NCBI RefSeq assembly: GCF_023347275.1
Contig: NZ_CP094468.1
Span: 124,001 to 188,000, forward strand
Reading direction: 5' to 3'
Source: Faecalibacterium sp. I3-3-89
GTDB taxonomy: Bacteria > Bacillota > Clostridia > Oscillospirales > Ruminococcaceae
Length of the DNA stretch: 64,000 nt
Position 1 is the first letter of the stretch, and every line of letters starts with the position of its first letter. Positions 16,608 to 26,668 of this stretch are shown here, piece after piece. Below the pieces are notes generated by a model. That model saw nothing but the letters and a program-made list of their open reading frames with translations. It had not been told where the DNA came from and made no database searches. The position numbers and the translations under genes are program-made.

Positions 16608-17984
16608 ATGCAAAATTTTATTTTTATCTCCCCCAATTTTCCGACGAACTACTGGCAGTTCTGCCGGGAGCTGAAGAACGACGGCATGAATGTGCTGGGC
16701 ATCGGCGACCAGCCCTACGATGAGCTGAAGCCTGAGCTGAAGGACAGCCTGAACGAATACTACAAGGTCGGCAGCCTCGAAAACTACGACGAGGTCTATC
16801 GCGCGGTGGCGTTCTTCGCCTTCAAGTATGGCCGCATCGACTGGCTGGAGTCCAACAATGAGTACTGGCTGGAGCGGGACGCCGCCCTGCGCACCGACTT
16901 CCACATCACCTCCGGCTTCCAGACCGAGGATATGCCCCGCATCAAGTACAAGAGCAAGATGAAGGAGTATTACAAGAAAGCCGGCATCGCCGTCGCCCGC
17001 TACCACATGGTGGACGACTTCGACGGCTGCAAAGCCTTCATCAAGCAGGTGGGCTATCCGGTCGTGGTCAAGCCCGACAACGGTGTGGGCGCTTCCGATA
17101 CCCACAGGCTGGCCAGCGACGAGGAGCTGAAGGCATTCCTTGACTACAAGGCCGCGAACCATCCGGACGTCTCCTACATCATGGAGGAGTTCGTCCATGC
17201 CGAGGTCAACAGCTACGACGCCATCATCGACGCCTCCGGCAACCCCATCTTTGAGGCCGGCAATGTCAGCCCCATGTCCATCATGGACATCGTGAACAAC
17301 GACGACAACTCCATCTACTACATCATCAAGGACCTGCCCGAGGATACCCGCGCCGCAGGCCGTGCGGCCGTCAAGAGCTTCGGTGTCAAGAGCCGCTTTG
17401 TCCACTTTGAGTTCTTCCGCATGACCGAGAATCAGGCCAGCATGGGCAAGAAGGGCCAGATCGTGGCCCTTGAGGTCAATATGCGCCCCTGCGGCGGCTT
17501 CACCCCCGATATGATCAACTTTGCCCGCTCCACCAACGTCTATAAGATCTGGGCCGACATGATCGCCTTCGGCGGCACCGATATGCCGGTGGGCGAGCAC
17601 TACTACTGCCCCTTTGCAGGCCGCCGCGACGGCAAGAACTTTGTGTACAGCCACGAGCAGATCATGCAGAAGTACCAGAAGAACATGAAGATGGTGGACC
17701 GCATCCCCGACGCCCTCTCCGGCGCCATGGGCAACCAGATGTACGTCGCCACCTTCGCCACCCGGGAGGAGATGGAGCAGTTCTACGCCGATGTGCTGGC
17801 TGTCACGGACGGCGATGCTGCCGCCGCACAGGCCGAGCTTTCGCAGGTGCTGGCGCTGGGCGAGCCTACCACCAAGGCCCTGACCCCGAAGCCGGATCTC
17901 AGCCCGGTGGTCAAGCCCACCACGGCAGTCACCAAGACCCCCACCCGCGCTGTCACCAAGACCGGCCGCAGAAGCCGGAAGTGA
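16608..17984 (+). CDS. ATP-grasp domain protein of unknown substrate
   Basis: 458 residues. An N-terminal alpha/beta pre-ATP-grasp region (about 1-120), then an ATP-grasp domain (about 120-330) with the Lys pair in YPVVVKPDNGVGASDTHRL, EEFVHAEVNSYDAII, and the metal ligands in IVALEVNMRPCGGF. Such enzymes join a carboxylate to an amine, thiol or carbamoyl group using ATP. The last 40 residues are a low-complexity tail rich in Lys, Thr and Pro (for example KTPTRAVTKTGRRSRK), unusual for the fold and possibly a membrane- or nucleic-acid-binding extension. It closes a cluster with two esterases; a joint role in making or breaking an amide/ester compound is inference. Confidence 0.8.
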   Translation: MQNFIFISPNFPTNYWQFCRELKNDGMNVLGIGDQPYDELKPELKDSLNEYYKVGSLENYDEVYRAVAFFAFKYGRIDWLESNNEYWLERDAALRTDFHITSGFQTEDMPRIKYKSKMKEYYKKAGIAVARYHMVDDFDGCKAFIKQVGYPVVVKPDNGVGASDTHRLASDEELKAFLDYKAANHPDVSYIMEEFVHAEVNSYDAIIDASGNPIFEAGNVSPMSIMDIVNNDDNSIYYIIKDLPEDTRAAGRAAVKSFGVKSRFVHFEFFRMTENQASMGKKGQIVALEVNMRPCGGFTPDMINFARSTNVYKIWADMIAFGGTDMPVGEHYYCPFAGRRDGKNFVYSHEQIMQKYQKNMKMVDRIPDALSGAMGNQMYVATFATREEMEQFYADVLAVTDGDAAAAQAELSQVLALGEPTTKALTPKPDLSPVVKPTTAVTKTPTRAVTKTGRRSRK

Positions 17985-18010
17985 TCTCTCCACAAAAACT
18001 TTACAAACCG

Positions 18011-18050
18011 CAGCCGCAGAGCGAAAGAAACGCCTCTGCGGCTGTTTTTT
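18011..18050 (+). terminator. Intrinsic terminator
   Basis: Perfect 11-bp stem (18011-18021, 18034-18044; arm CAGCCGCAGAG), then six T residues. It ends the esterase/ATP-grasp unit. Confidence 0.9.
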
Positions 18051-18072
18051 GACATGAGAGCGAATGTGATGA

Positions 18073-18102
18073 TTGACAGAGCCCCGTGAAAAGTTGTAAG
18101 AT
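18073..18102 (+). promoter_or_regulatory. Promoter of the secreted-protein gene
   Basis: TTGACA (18073-18078), 18-bp spacer, TAAGAT (18097-18102), with start codon at 18164. Confidence 0.6.
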
Positions 18103-18163
18103 AATCAGGATGCAAGAAAAGAAAAATCTCACAGAATGAGCTGAAAGACAGGAGAATTTTGAT

Positions 18164-18814
18164 ATGAAGCTGTATAAGAAGATCGCCTCTCTGCTGGCGG
18201 TGGCCGCGCTGGCTGCCGTGTTGATGCCGGTGTGCATGGCTGCTCCCGGCGACTCCATCGAGACCCGCCTGAACCATGCGTTCGCCCTGCGTGCCAGCAC
18301 AGAGTTTTACGAGGAGGTCGTCACTACCTCCCCGGACGGCACCACCCAGACCATGACCGCCGCCCGCAGCAACGGCAACGCCTACATCAAGATGGACATG
18401 GGCGAGGCAGGTCAGCTGGTCTACATCCTGAAGGATGGTCAGGGTTATCTGGTGGATGCCGCCTCCAAGCTGGCTGTCAAGGGCGAGGTGCCTACCGTGA
18501 CCGTGAGCGAAGAGGCCGTCTCCGGCGAGGGCGAGGCACAGGGCATCCCCTGCACGGAGACGACGATGAACGTGAACGGTCAGGACTGCGAGGCCCTCTC
18601 CTACACCGTCACCGGGGACGACGGCCAGACGTCCACCGTCTCCTACTGCCTCGTCGGCGATGACCTCAAGTATGTGGTCACAGACGCTGCCGAAGGACGC
18701 ACCATCGTGGAGTACCGCGTCACCTCCACCAGCGTGGACCAGAACCTCTTCATCATCCCTGCGGACTATCAGATCATGACGCAGGAGGAGCTGGCCGCAC
18801 AGATGGGCCAGTAA
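18164..18814 (+). CDS. Secreted protein of unknown function
   Basis: 216 residues. The N-terminus MKLYKKIASLLAVAALAAVL is a classic Sec signal peptide, with likely cleavage near VCMAA at residues 24-27; no lipobox is evident. The mature part is acidic and beta-rich (ADGTTQTMTAARSNGNAYI-like, DGQGYLVDAASKLAVKGEV, NVNGQDCEALSYTVTGDDG), resembling DUF4412-like or LppX-like extracytoplasmic domains, but I cannot name the family. GACAGGAGAATTTTGAT precedes the ATG. It has its own promoter and terminator. Confidence 0.75.
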   Translation: MKLYKKIASLLAVAALAAVLMPVCMAAPGDSIETRLNHAFALRASTEFYEEVVTTSPDGTTQTMTAARSNGNAYIKMDMGEAGQLVYILKDGQGYLVDAASKLAVKGEVPTVTVSEEAVSGEGEAQGIPCTETTMNVNGQDCEALSYTVTGDDGQTSTVSYCLVGDDLKYVVTDAAEGRTIVEYRVTSTSVDQNLFIIPADYQIMTQEELAAQMGQ

Positions 18815-18835
18815 GGGCGTTTCAGATGCGACACG

Positions 18836-18861
18836 GGAGCTGCTTCGGCAGCTCCTTTTTG
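18836..18861 (+). terminator. Intrinsic terminator
   Basis: GGAGCTGC (18836-18843), TTCG tetraloop, GCAGCTCC (18848-18855), then TTTTTGTT. Confidence 0.9.
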
Positions 18862-18890
18862 TTGTCCGTTGCCCCGGAATGTGCTATACT
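18862..18890 (+). promoter_or_regulatory. Promoter of the MYG1/GIY-YIG operon
   Basis: TTGTCC (18862-18867), 17-bp spacer, TATACT (18885-18890). Confidence 0.55.
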
Positions 18891-18928
18891 GTGAGCAACA
18901 GAATGTATGAGAGAATGAGGAGAATCCT

Positions 18929-19756
18929 ATGAAAATTCCCGCAAACGGCTTTACCCATGCAGGCAAATTCCACGCGGACGATGTGTTCGCCACGGCCCTG
19001 CTTCAGATACTCCGCCCGGACATCCGGATCACCCGCGGCTTTGTCGTGCCGGAGGATTTCGACGGCATCGTGTACGACATCGGCTTCGGGATGTTCGACC
19101 ACCATCAGGAACCCCGGGAGACCCGTGCCAACGGCACCCCCTACGCGGCCTTCGGCCTGCTGTGGCGGGTGCTCGGCCCCGGTCTCGTGGGCGAGCGTCA
19201 GGCCCGGCTCATCGACGAGAACTTCATCCAGCCCCTCGACCTGAACGACAACACCGGCGAACAGAACAGCCTCTGCGACGCCATCGGCTTCTTCAACCCT
19301 GTCTGGGACTCCAAGGAGGATCAGGACGCCTGCTTCTTCAAGGCGGTGGCCGTGGCAAAGCAGATCCTCGAGAACCAGATCGAGAGCGCCAACGCCGTCA
19401 ACCGCGCCGATGAGAAGGTCCAGCAGGCCTACAAAAACTCCCGCGATGGCATCGTGGTGCTGCCCTGCTATCTGCCGTGGAAGAACGGCCTGTACAAGAC
19501 GGACGCCCTCTTCGTCATCTATCCCAGCCAGCGGGGCGGCTGGAGCGCCCAGTGCGTCACCGACCACAAGACCAAAAAGCCCAAGCTCCCCTTCCCCCAG
19601 AGCTGGGCCGGCCAGCCGCAGGAGGTCATCGAGCAGAAGAGCGGCCTCGAGGGCATCAGCTTCTGCCACGCCAGCCGCTTCCTCATCACGGCCAAGGACA
19701 AGGAGACGGCGCTTGCCGCCTGCCGTCAGGTGCTGAAGAACAATGGCCGCCTCTGA
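18929..19756 (+). CDS. MYG1 family protein (UPF0160)
   Basis: 275 residues. The family signature THAGKFHADDVFATALL at about 9-25 and GFGMFDHHQEP near 60 give the DHH-like metal site; later blocks are ENFIQPLDLNDNTG, SQRGGWSAQC and GISFCHASRFLITAK. MYG1 proteins are DHH-related, and the eukaryotic member is a 3'-5' RNA exonuclease; the bacterial role is untested. Overlaps the GIY-YIG gene by 14 bp, so the two are translated from one message. Confidence 0.9.
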   Translation: MKIPANGFTHAGKFHADDVFATALLQILRPDIRITRGFVVPEDFDGIVYDIGFGMFDHHQEPRETRANGTPYAAFGLLWRVLGPGLVGERQARLIDENFIQPLDLNDNTGEQNSLCDAIGFFNPVWDSKEDQDACFFKAVAVAKQILENQIESANAVNRADEKVQQAYKNSRDGIVVLPCYLPWKNGLYKTDALFVIYPSQRGGWSAQCVTDHKTKKPKLPFPQSWAGQPQEVIEQKSGLEGISFCHASRFLITAKDKETALAACRQVLKNNGRL

Positions 19757-20039
19757 GAAGCCGGCCTACGTCTATATGGTGCGCTGCGCGGGCGGACAAC
19801 TCTACACTGGCTGGACGAACGACCCGTCCGCCCGCCTCAAGGCCCACCAGAGCGGCCGGGGCGCGAAGTACACCCGCGCCCACACGGCGCTGGACTTTGC
19901 GTATCTGGAGGAGTGTGCAGACAAGTCTGCCGCCCTCCGGAGGGAGATCGCCCTGAAAAAGCTGCCGAAGGCCCGGAAGGAGGCTCTCTGCGCCGGGTGG
20001 GCCGCTGCGAATATGCATCTAAATATGCATAAAATTTGA
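19743..20039 (+). CDS. GIY-YIG domain protein (UPF0213/YhbQ-like)
   Basis: 98 residues. The GIY-YIG core is YVYMVRCAGGQLYTGWT (GIY replaced by VYM, YIG by YTG), followed by RLKAHQSGRGAKYTRAH with the conserved Arg, and a C-terminal EIALKKLPKARKEAL typical of the short UPF0213 group. Such proteins are presumed structure-specific or repair nucleases; activity is not shown. Its start lies inside the MYG1 gene. Confidence 0.9.
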   Translation: MAASEKPAYVYMVRCAGGQLYTGWTNDPSARLKAHQSGRGAKYTRAHTALDFAYLEECADKSAALRREIALKKLPKARKEALCAGWAAANMHLNMHKI

Positions 20040-20085
20040 ATATATTTAGAAAATAATGCATAAACATACAAAATAACAGAAAAGG

Positions 20086-20119
20086 ACCGCCAAATCTGCA
20101 CAAGGTTTGGCGGTTTTCT
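20086..20119 (+). terminator. Intrinsic terminator
   Basis: ACCGCCAAA (20086-20094) pairs with TTTGGCGGT (20106-20114), followed by TTTCT. Confidence 0.8.
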
Positions 20120-20122
20120 GCA

Positions 20123-20150
20123 TTGACGGAAAAACCGCTTGGCGTATAAT
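20123..20150 (+). promoter_or_regulatory. Promoter of argG
   Basis: TTGACG (20123-20128), 16-bp spacer, TATAAT (20145-20150). The leader of about 90 nt holds a CCCGGG/CCCGGG hairpin (near 20188-20206). No clear ARG-box palindrome is visible to me. Confidence 0.75.
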
Positions 20151-20250
20151 AAAAGCGTACTCCGAAAGATAAGATGCCGAGCGACCCGGGAGGGATGCCC
20201 GGGCGGCAGACAAAAGTGTAAAAAGTGTAACAAACAAAGGAGCGAATATC

Positions 20251-21483
20251 ATGAAAAAGGAAGATATTAAGAAAGTTGTTTTGGCTTACTCGGGCGGTCT
20301 GGATACCTCCATCATCATTCCTTGGCTGAAGGAGAACTACAACAACTGCGAGGTCGTCGCCGTCTCCGGCGATGTCGGTCAGGGCACCGAGCTGGACGGT
20401 CTGGAGGAGAAGGCCAAGAAGACCGGCGCCTCCAAGCTGTATATCCTCGACCTGAAGAAGGACTTTGTCGAGAACTACATCTTCCCCACCCTGAAGTTCG
20501 GCGCAAAGTACGAAGACTACCTGCTGGGCACCAGCTTCGCACGTCCCTGCATCGCCAAGGCGCTGGCGGACATCGCCATCAAGGAGGGCGCAGACGCCAT
20601 CTGCCACGGCTGCACCGGCAAGGGCAACGATCAGGTGCGTTTTGAGCTGACCCTGAAGGCCCTCTGCCCCGATATGGCCATCATCGCTCCCTGGCGTGAG
20701 TGGGACATCGAGAGCCGTGACGAGGAGATCGACTATGCCGAGGCACACAACATCCCCCTGAAGATCAACCGTGAGACCAACTACTCCAAGGATAAGAACC
20801 TGTGGCACCTGAGCCACGAGGGCCTCGATCTGGAGAACCCCGCCAACGAGCCGCAGTACAACAAGCCCGGCTTCCTCGAGCTGGGCGTTTCCCCCGAGCA
20901 GGCACCCGACACCCCGACCTACATCACCCTCCACTTCGAGAAGGGCATCCCCACCGCCGTTGACGGCAAGGAGATGGGCGCAGTCGAGCTGGTCGAGTAC
21001 CTGAATAAGGTGGGCGGCGAGAACGGCATCGGCCTGCTGGACATCGTCGAGAACCGTCTGGTGGGCATGAAGAGCCGCGGCGTCTATGAAACTCCCGGCG
21101 GCGCGATCCTCTACAAAGCCATCAATGTTCTGGAGACCATCACGCTGGACAAGGAGAGCGCACACTTCAAGGCTCAGCTGGCCCAGAAGTACGCCGACAT
21201 CGTCTACAACGGCCAGTGGTTCACCCCGCTGCGTGAGGCGCTGGATGCCTTCGCCGACAGCCTTGAGAAGACCGTCACCGGCGATGTCAAGCTGAAGCTC
21301 TACAAGGGCAACATGATCAACGCCGGCGTCACCTCTCCGTACACCCTGTACGACGAGCAGACTGCTTCCTTCGGCGTGGATAAGGACTATGACCAGTCCG
21401 ATGCTACCGGCTTCATCAACCTCTTCGGCCTGTCCATCAAGGAGCGCGCAAAGCTGTCCAAGAACTGGCCTGAGATCAAGTAA
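20251..21483 (+). CDS. argG: Argininosuccinate synthase
   Basis: 410 residues, normal length. The PP-loop pyrophosphatase motif is in [17 protein letters not shown], followed by [28 protein letters not shown] and [15 protein letters not shown]. It condenses citrulline and aspartate with ATP to argininosuccinate in the cytoplasm. AAAGGAGCGAATATC precedes the ATG. Separated from argH by a terminator and a palindromic repeat, so argG has its own transcript with possible readthrough. Confidence 0.97.
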   Translation: MKKEDIKKVVLAYSGGLDTSIIIPWLKENYNNCEVVAVSGDVGQGTELDGLEEKAKKTGASKLYILDLKKDFVENYIFPTLKFGAKYEDYLLGTSFARPCIAKALADIAIKEGADAICHGCTGKGNDQVRFELTLKALCPDMAIIAPWREWDIESRDEEIDYAEAHNIPLKINRETNYSKDKNLWHLSHEGLDLENPANEPQYNKPGFLELGVSPEQAPDTPTYITLHFEKGIPTAVDGKEMGAVELVEYLNKVGGENGIGLLDIVENRLVGMKSRGVYETPGGAILYKAINVLETITLDKESAHFKAQLAQKYADIVYNGQWFTPLREALDAFADSLEKTVTGDVKLKLYKGNMINAGVTSPYTLYDEQTASFGVDKDYDQSDATGFINLFGLSIKERAKLSKNWPEIK

Positions 21484-21555
21484 GGAACTGCTTATCCTCC
21501 CCTTTGGCGTGTTTTTTACACTTTCACGCTGAAGGCTCAATCACCGGCATATTGC

Positions 21556-21606
21556 TGGCGGCACCGCCGCGGGAGCTTTTTCCCCTGCGGCGGCTTTGCC
21601 GTTTTT
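21556..21606 (+). terminator. Terminator of argG
   Basis: A GC-rich hairpin between about 21556 and 21600 (CCGCCGCGGGAG paired with CCCCTGCGGCGG) followed by TTTTT at 21602-21606. Confidence 0.7.
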
Positions 21607-21613
21607 AAGGAAC

Positions 21614-21707
21614 AACCTCTCCGACAGCGCTGACGCGCTGCCGCCTCTCCTATCGAGGAGAGGCCTTGCAACCCGGCCTTGTCGAGCGTAAGCGAGACGG
21701 AGAGGTT
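21614..21707. repeat. Palindromic interspersed repeat
   Basis: Ends AACCTCTCCG (21614-21623) and CGGAGAGGTT (21698-21707) are exact inverted copies. Internal CCTCTCC/GGAGAGG and GCGCTGACGCGC palindromes suggest one folded unit. The right arm doubles as a possible ribosome site upstream of argH. Related to 24064-24249. Confidence 0.75.
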
Positions 21708-21726
21708 TATGAAAGGGACTTTAACA

Positions 21727-23123
<1,397 letters not shown>

Positions 23124-23127
<4 letters not shown>

Positions 23128-24065
23128 GCGTGAAAGTCTTTATCGACGGTTCTTCGGGCACGACGGGCCTGCGCATCGCCGACCGTCTGGCCGCCCGGCC
23201 TGACATCGAGCTGCTGAGCATCTCGGCGGAGGGGCGCAAGGATGTGAACGAACGGGCGAAGGTCATCAACTCCGCCGACCTCGCCTTCCTCTGCCTGCCG
23301 GATGCGGCGTCCAAAGAGGTCATGCCGCTTCTCCGCCCCGACGTCAAGGTGCTGGACACCTCCACGGCCTTCCGCACCGATGCAGCGTGGGACTACGGCT
23401 TCCCGGAGCTAAAGGGTCAGAAGGAGAAGATCAAAAATTCCTGCCGCGTGGCGGTGCCCGGCTGCTATGCCAGCGGCTTTATCAGCATCGCGCGGCCTCT
23501 GGTGGAGCTGGGGCTGGCCCCGGCGGACTATCCCTTCAGCTGCACCGGCATCTCGGGCTACTCCGGCGGCGGCAAGAAGATGATCGCCGAGTACGAGAGC
23601 GCCGACCGTCCGGCCCACAGCAAGCTGGACGCACCCAAGAGCTACGGCCTCGGCCTTGCCCACAAGCATCTGCCCGAGATGCAGAAGATCAGCGGCCTCG
23701 CCCACACCCCCGCCTTTGTGCCGGTGGTGTGCGACTACTACAGCGGGATGCAGGTGCTGGTGCCCCTCGACCTCAAGCTGGCTGGCACCAGCGCGGAGGC
23801 CGTGACCGCAGGCATCGCGGAATATTATAAGGAGGGCGCGACCGTTTCCGTCCACGCCCTCAACGAAGCTCTGCCCGAGAATGGCCTGTACTCCAACGCC
23901 CTGTCCGGCAGCGACCGGATGGAGCTGTACATGACCGTCAACGCAGCGGGAGACCAGATGATGCTGGTGTCCCTGTTCGATAATCTGGGCAAAGGCTCCT
24001 CCGGTGCAGCCATCCAGTGCATGAATCTGATGCTGGGGATGGATGAGACGGAGGGGCTGGAATAA
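23124..24065 (+). CDS. argC: N-acetyl-gamma-glutamyl-phosphate reductase (short type)
   Basis: 313 residues from ATG 23124, overlapping the argH stop. The NAD(P)-binding segment FIDGSSGTTGLRIADRL lies at the N-terminus and the catalytic Cys in VAVPGCYASGFISIARP (about residue 113), with the C-terminal GKGSSGAAIQCMNLMLG. It is the shorter type 2 ArgC that reduces N-acetylglutamyl phosphate to the semialdehyde. Coupled to argH; a repeat and a structured element separate it from argJ. Confidence 0.95.
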
Positions 24066-24249
24066 CCTCTCCGTCAGCGCTGGCGCGCTGCCACTGCCCG
24101 GGTTGCGGCACCCAGCCGCCGCAGCGCTTTGCTTGCGTCTTGCTGGCCGCGGCCCCAACAGCGACTCCCTGTTTCCGCCACTGGCGGCGGTCGTCGTTGT
24201 TGCTCCTATCGAGGAGAGGCCTTGTCGAGCGAAGCGAGACTGAGAGTTT
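24064..24249. repeat. Palindromic interspersed repeat, expanded copy
   Basis: Left end AACCTCTCCGTCAGCGC at 24064, right end TATCGAGGAGAGGCCTTGTC then AGCGAGACTGAGAGTTTT up to 24249. Same terminal design as 21614-21707, with an insert of about 90 bp in the middle. Non-coding. Confidence 0.65.
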
Positions 24250-24348
24250 TATAGCAGTTTGCGTTTTTAATGCACAAGCAACATCCGCAAACTGCATATC
24301 GCAAAGATGCCGTTTTGATAGGCACTATTTTTGAAAATTGCGATAAAA
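24250..24348 (+). repeat. 99-bp structured intergenic repeat, copy 2
   Basis: Second copy of 15475-15573; 10-bp inverted repeat at 24254-24263 and 24286-24295. It ends 16 bp before the argJ start codon. Confidence 0.85.
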
Positions 24349-24364
24349 TTAGGGGGATTTTCAG

Positions 24365-25594
24365 ATGCAGTATAAAGAAGTTGAGGGCGGCATCTGCGCG
24401 CCCAAAGGTTTTGCAGCGGCCGGTGTCCATTGCGGCATCCGGGCGAATCACAGTGAAAAATACGATCTGGCACTCATCAAGGCCGACGTCCGCTGCGCCG
24501 CAGCCGGTGTCTACACCACCAACAAGGTCTGCGGCGCACCCATCAAGGTGGACCGCGCCCACCTGACCGACGGCTATGCACAGGCCATCGTGGTCAACAG
24601 CGGCAACGCCAACACCTGCGCCGCCAACGGTGTGGCGCTGGCCGAGGAGTGTTGTGAGCTGGTGGGCAAGGCGCTGGGCATCGCCGCAGAGGACGTCCTG
24701 CCCTCCTCCACCGGCGTCATCGGCCAGCCTATGGTCATCGACCCCTTCGCCCGGGGAATCCCTGCCGCTGCGGCGAAGCTGGCGGCTGACGCACAGGGCA
24801 GCACCGACGCGGCAACAGCCATCATGACCACCGACACCCACAAGAAGGAGTATGCCATCCAGTTCGAGCTGGGCGGCAAGACCTGCACGGTGGGCGCGAT
24901 CGGCAAGGGCAGCGGGATGATCGCCCCCAACATGGCGACCATGCTGGCCTTCTACACCACCGACGCCGCCGTCTGCCCCGCCCTTCTGGAAAAGGCCCTC
25001 AAGACGGTGGTGCCCGGCACCTACAATCAGATGAGCGTCGATCTGGACACCTCCACCAACGACACCCTTATTATCATGGCCTCCGGCCTCGCGGGCAACC
25101 CGGAGATCACCGAGGAGAACGCCGATTACGACGCCTTTGTGGCGGCGCTGACCGCCATCGCCGAGCATATGTGCGCCGAGCACGCCGGTGACGGTGAGGG
25201 TGCGACCCATCTCATCACCTGCGAAATCACCCACGCCCCCGACCTCAAAACGGCCCGCGCCGTCAGCCGCAGCGTGGTCTGCTCCAATCTCTTCAAGGCC
25301 GCAGTCTTTGGCCGCGACGCCAACTGGGGCCGCATCCTCTGCGCCATCGGCTACACGCCCGGCGACTTCTCCATCGACAAGGTCTGCGTCTGGCTGTCCA
25401 GCGCCGCCGGTGAGGTCTACGTCTGCGAGAACGCCGCCTACCACCCCTACAGCGAGGAGGAGGCCGCAAAAGTTCTGGCTGAGCATGACATCCTCGTGAA
25501 GGTGGATATGGGCACCGGCGACGCCTCGGCCAAGGCATGGGGCTGCGACCTGACCTACGACTACGTCAAGATCAACGGCGATTACCGCACCTGA
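24365..25594 (+). CDS. argJ: Bifunctional glutamate N-acetyltransferase/ornithine acetyltransferase
   Basis: 409 residues. Family blocks are GVHCGIRANHSEKYDLAL, VVNSGNANTCAANG, SSTGVIGQPM, and the self-cleavage site in ATAIMTTDT, where the second subunit begins with the nucleophilic Thr. It moves the acetyl group from N-acetylornithine to glutamate, closing the arginine cycle; this explains the lack of argA and argE here. AGGGGGATTTTCAG provides the ribosome site. Confidence 0.96.
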   Translation: MQYKEVEGGICAPKGFAAAGVHCGIRANHSEKYDLALIKADVRCAAAGVYTTNKVCGAPIKVDRAHLTDGYAQAIVVNSGNANTCAANGVALAEECCELVGKALGIAAEDVLPSSTGVIGQPMVIDPFARGIPAAAAKLAADAQGSTDAATAIMTTDTHKKEYAIQFELGGKTCTVGAIGKGSGMIAPNMATMLAFYTTDAAVCPALLEKALKTVVPGTYNQMSVDLDTSTNDTLIIMASGLAGNPEITEENADYDAFVAALTAIAEHMCAEHAGDGEGATHLITCEITHAPDLKTARAVSRSVVCSNLFKAAVFGRDANWGRILCAIGYTPGDFSIDKVCVWLSSAAGEVYVCENAAYHPYSEEEAAKVLAEHDILVKVDMGTGDASAKAWGCDLTYDYVKINGDYRT

Positions 25595-25608
25595 GAAGGA
25601 GGACCGCA

Positions 25609-26463
25609 ATGAAAAATGAAGAAATGGCCCTCCTGTTCTCGGAGGCGACCCCCTATATCCAGAAATACCACGGCAAGACCATGGTCATCAAGTACGGCGG
25701 CAACGCCATGATCAATGAGACGCTGAAGAACGCCGTCATGAACGACCTCGTCACCCTCACCCTGCTGGGCGTCCGGGTGGTGCTGGTGCACGGCGGCGGC
25801 CCGGCCATCAACGAGATGCTCAAGAAGGTGGGCGTCGAGAGCCACTTTGCAGGCGGTCTGCGCGTCACCGACGACGCAACGATGGAGATCGTCCAGCAGG
25901 TGCTGGCCGGCAAGGTGAACAAGGACCTCGTGGCAAAGCTGCGGGGCCGCGGCGTGGGCCTCTGCGGCATGGACGGCCAGATGCTTCGCTGCACCGAGCT
26001 GGACCCCCAGCTGGGCCATGTGGGCGAGATCATCCATGTGGACCCCACCCTGATCTCCAACCTGCTGGACAGCGGCTATATCCCCGTCATCGCAACGGTG
26101 GGTATGGATGACCTCGGGCAGGCCTACAACGTCAACGCAGACACGGCTGCTGCCCAGATCGCCATCGCCCTCAAGGCTGAGAAGCTCGTCTCCATGACCG
26201 ACATCGCGGGCCTGCTGCGGGACAAGGAGGATGAGTCCACCCTCATCCCCGAGGTGGAGGTCTCCGAGATCGAGGGCTACAAGTCCGCCGGCATCATCGC
26301 GGGCGGCATGATCCCGAAGATCGGCGGCATGGCTGATGCCATCTATCAGGGCGTCCACGAGGCCGTCATCATCGATGGCCGTGTGCCCCACTCCATCCTG
26401 CTGGAGCTGTTTTCCGACCGCGGCTCCGGCACCCGCTTCTACCGCCGCAGCCATCACGAATAA
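25609..26463 (+). CDS. argB: Acetylglutamate kinase
   Basis: 284 residues from ATG 25609 with GAGAAGGAGGACCGCA upstream. Amino-acid-kinase fold motifs: MVIKYGGNAM, VLVHGGGPAINEML, GVGLCGMDGQML, NVNADTAAAQIA and GGMIPKI. It phosphorylates N-acetylglutamate. The N-terminal helix (EEMALLFSEATPYIQKYHG) is the type found in arginine-inhibited hexameric enzymes, so feedback inhibition by arginine is likely. 15 bp after argJ. Confidence 0.97.
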   Translation: MKNEEMALLFSEATPYIQKYHGKTMVIKYGGNAMINETLKNAVMNDLVTLTLLGVRVVLVHGGGPAINEMLKKVGVESHFAGGLRVTDDATMEIVQQVLAGKVNKDLVAKLRGRGVGLCGMDGQMLRCTELDPQLGHVGEIIHVDPTLISNLLDSGYIPVIATVGMDDLGQAYNVNADTAAAQIAIALKAEKLVSMTDIAGLLRDKEDESTLIPEVEVSEIEGYKSAGIIAGGMIPKIGGMADAIYQGVHEAVIIDGRVPHSILLELFSDRGSGTRFYRRSHHE

Positions 26464-26499
26464 GGGTTGCTCAAAACCGAGAAGCGCTTTATAATAAGA

Positions 26500-26657
26500 G
26501 AAACGGGCTTGCCCTCTCAGGCCGCTTCGCGTCCAGCTCTCCCAAGGGGAGAGCCTTTGCGAAAAGATGAAGCTCACAGCAAGACTGGAAGCCTCTCCCT
26601 TTGGGAGAGGTGGCATCGCGTCAGCAATGACGGAGAGGGCAAGGATGCTACCAAGGA
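26500..26657. repeat. Palindromic interspersed repeat in the argB-argD gap
   Basis: TTGCCCTCTCAGGCCGC (26509) mirrors GACGGAGAGGGCAAGG (26629-26644), and inside lie CTCTCCCAAGGGGAGAG and CCTCTCCCTTTGGGAGAGG. Same family as 16349-16585. Confidence 0.65.
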
Positions 26658-26668
26658 GGAAGAACGCT

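Noticed and set aside
16587..17993. Long open frame antisense to the ATP-grasp gene (and similar ones opposite argC, argJ, argB, argD, argF and the MTase gene)
   Set aside because: These follow from high GC at third positions of the real genes; their translations are low-complexity (His/Val/Gly/Ala-rich) and match no family.
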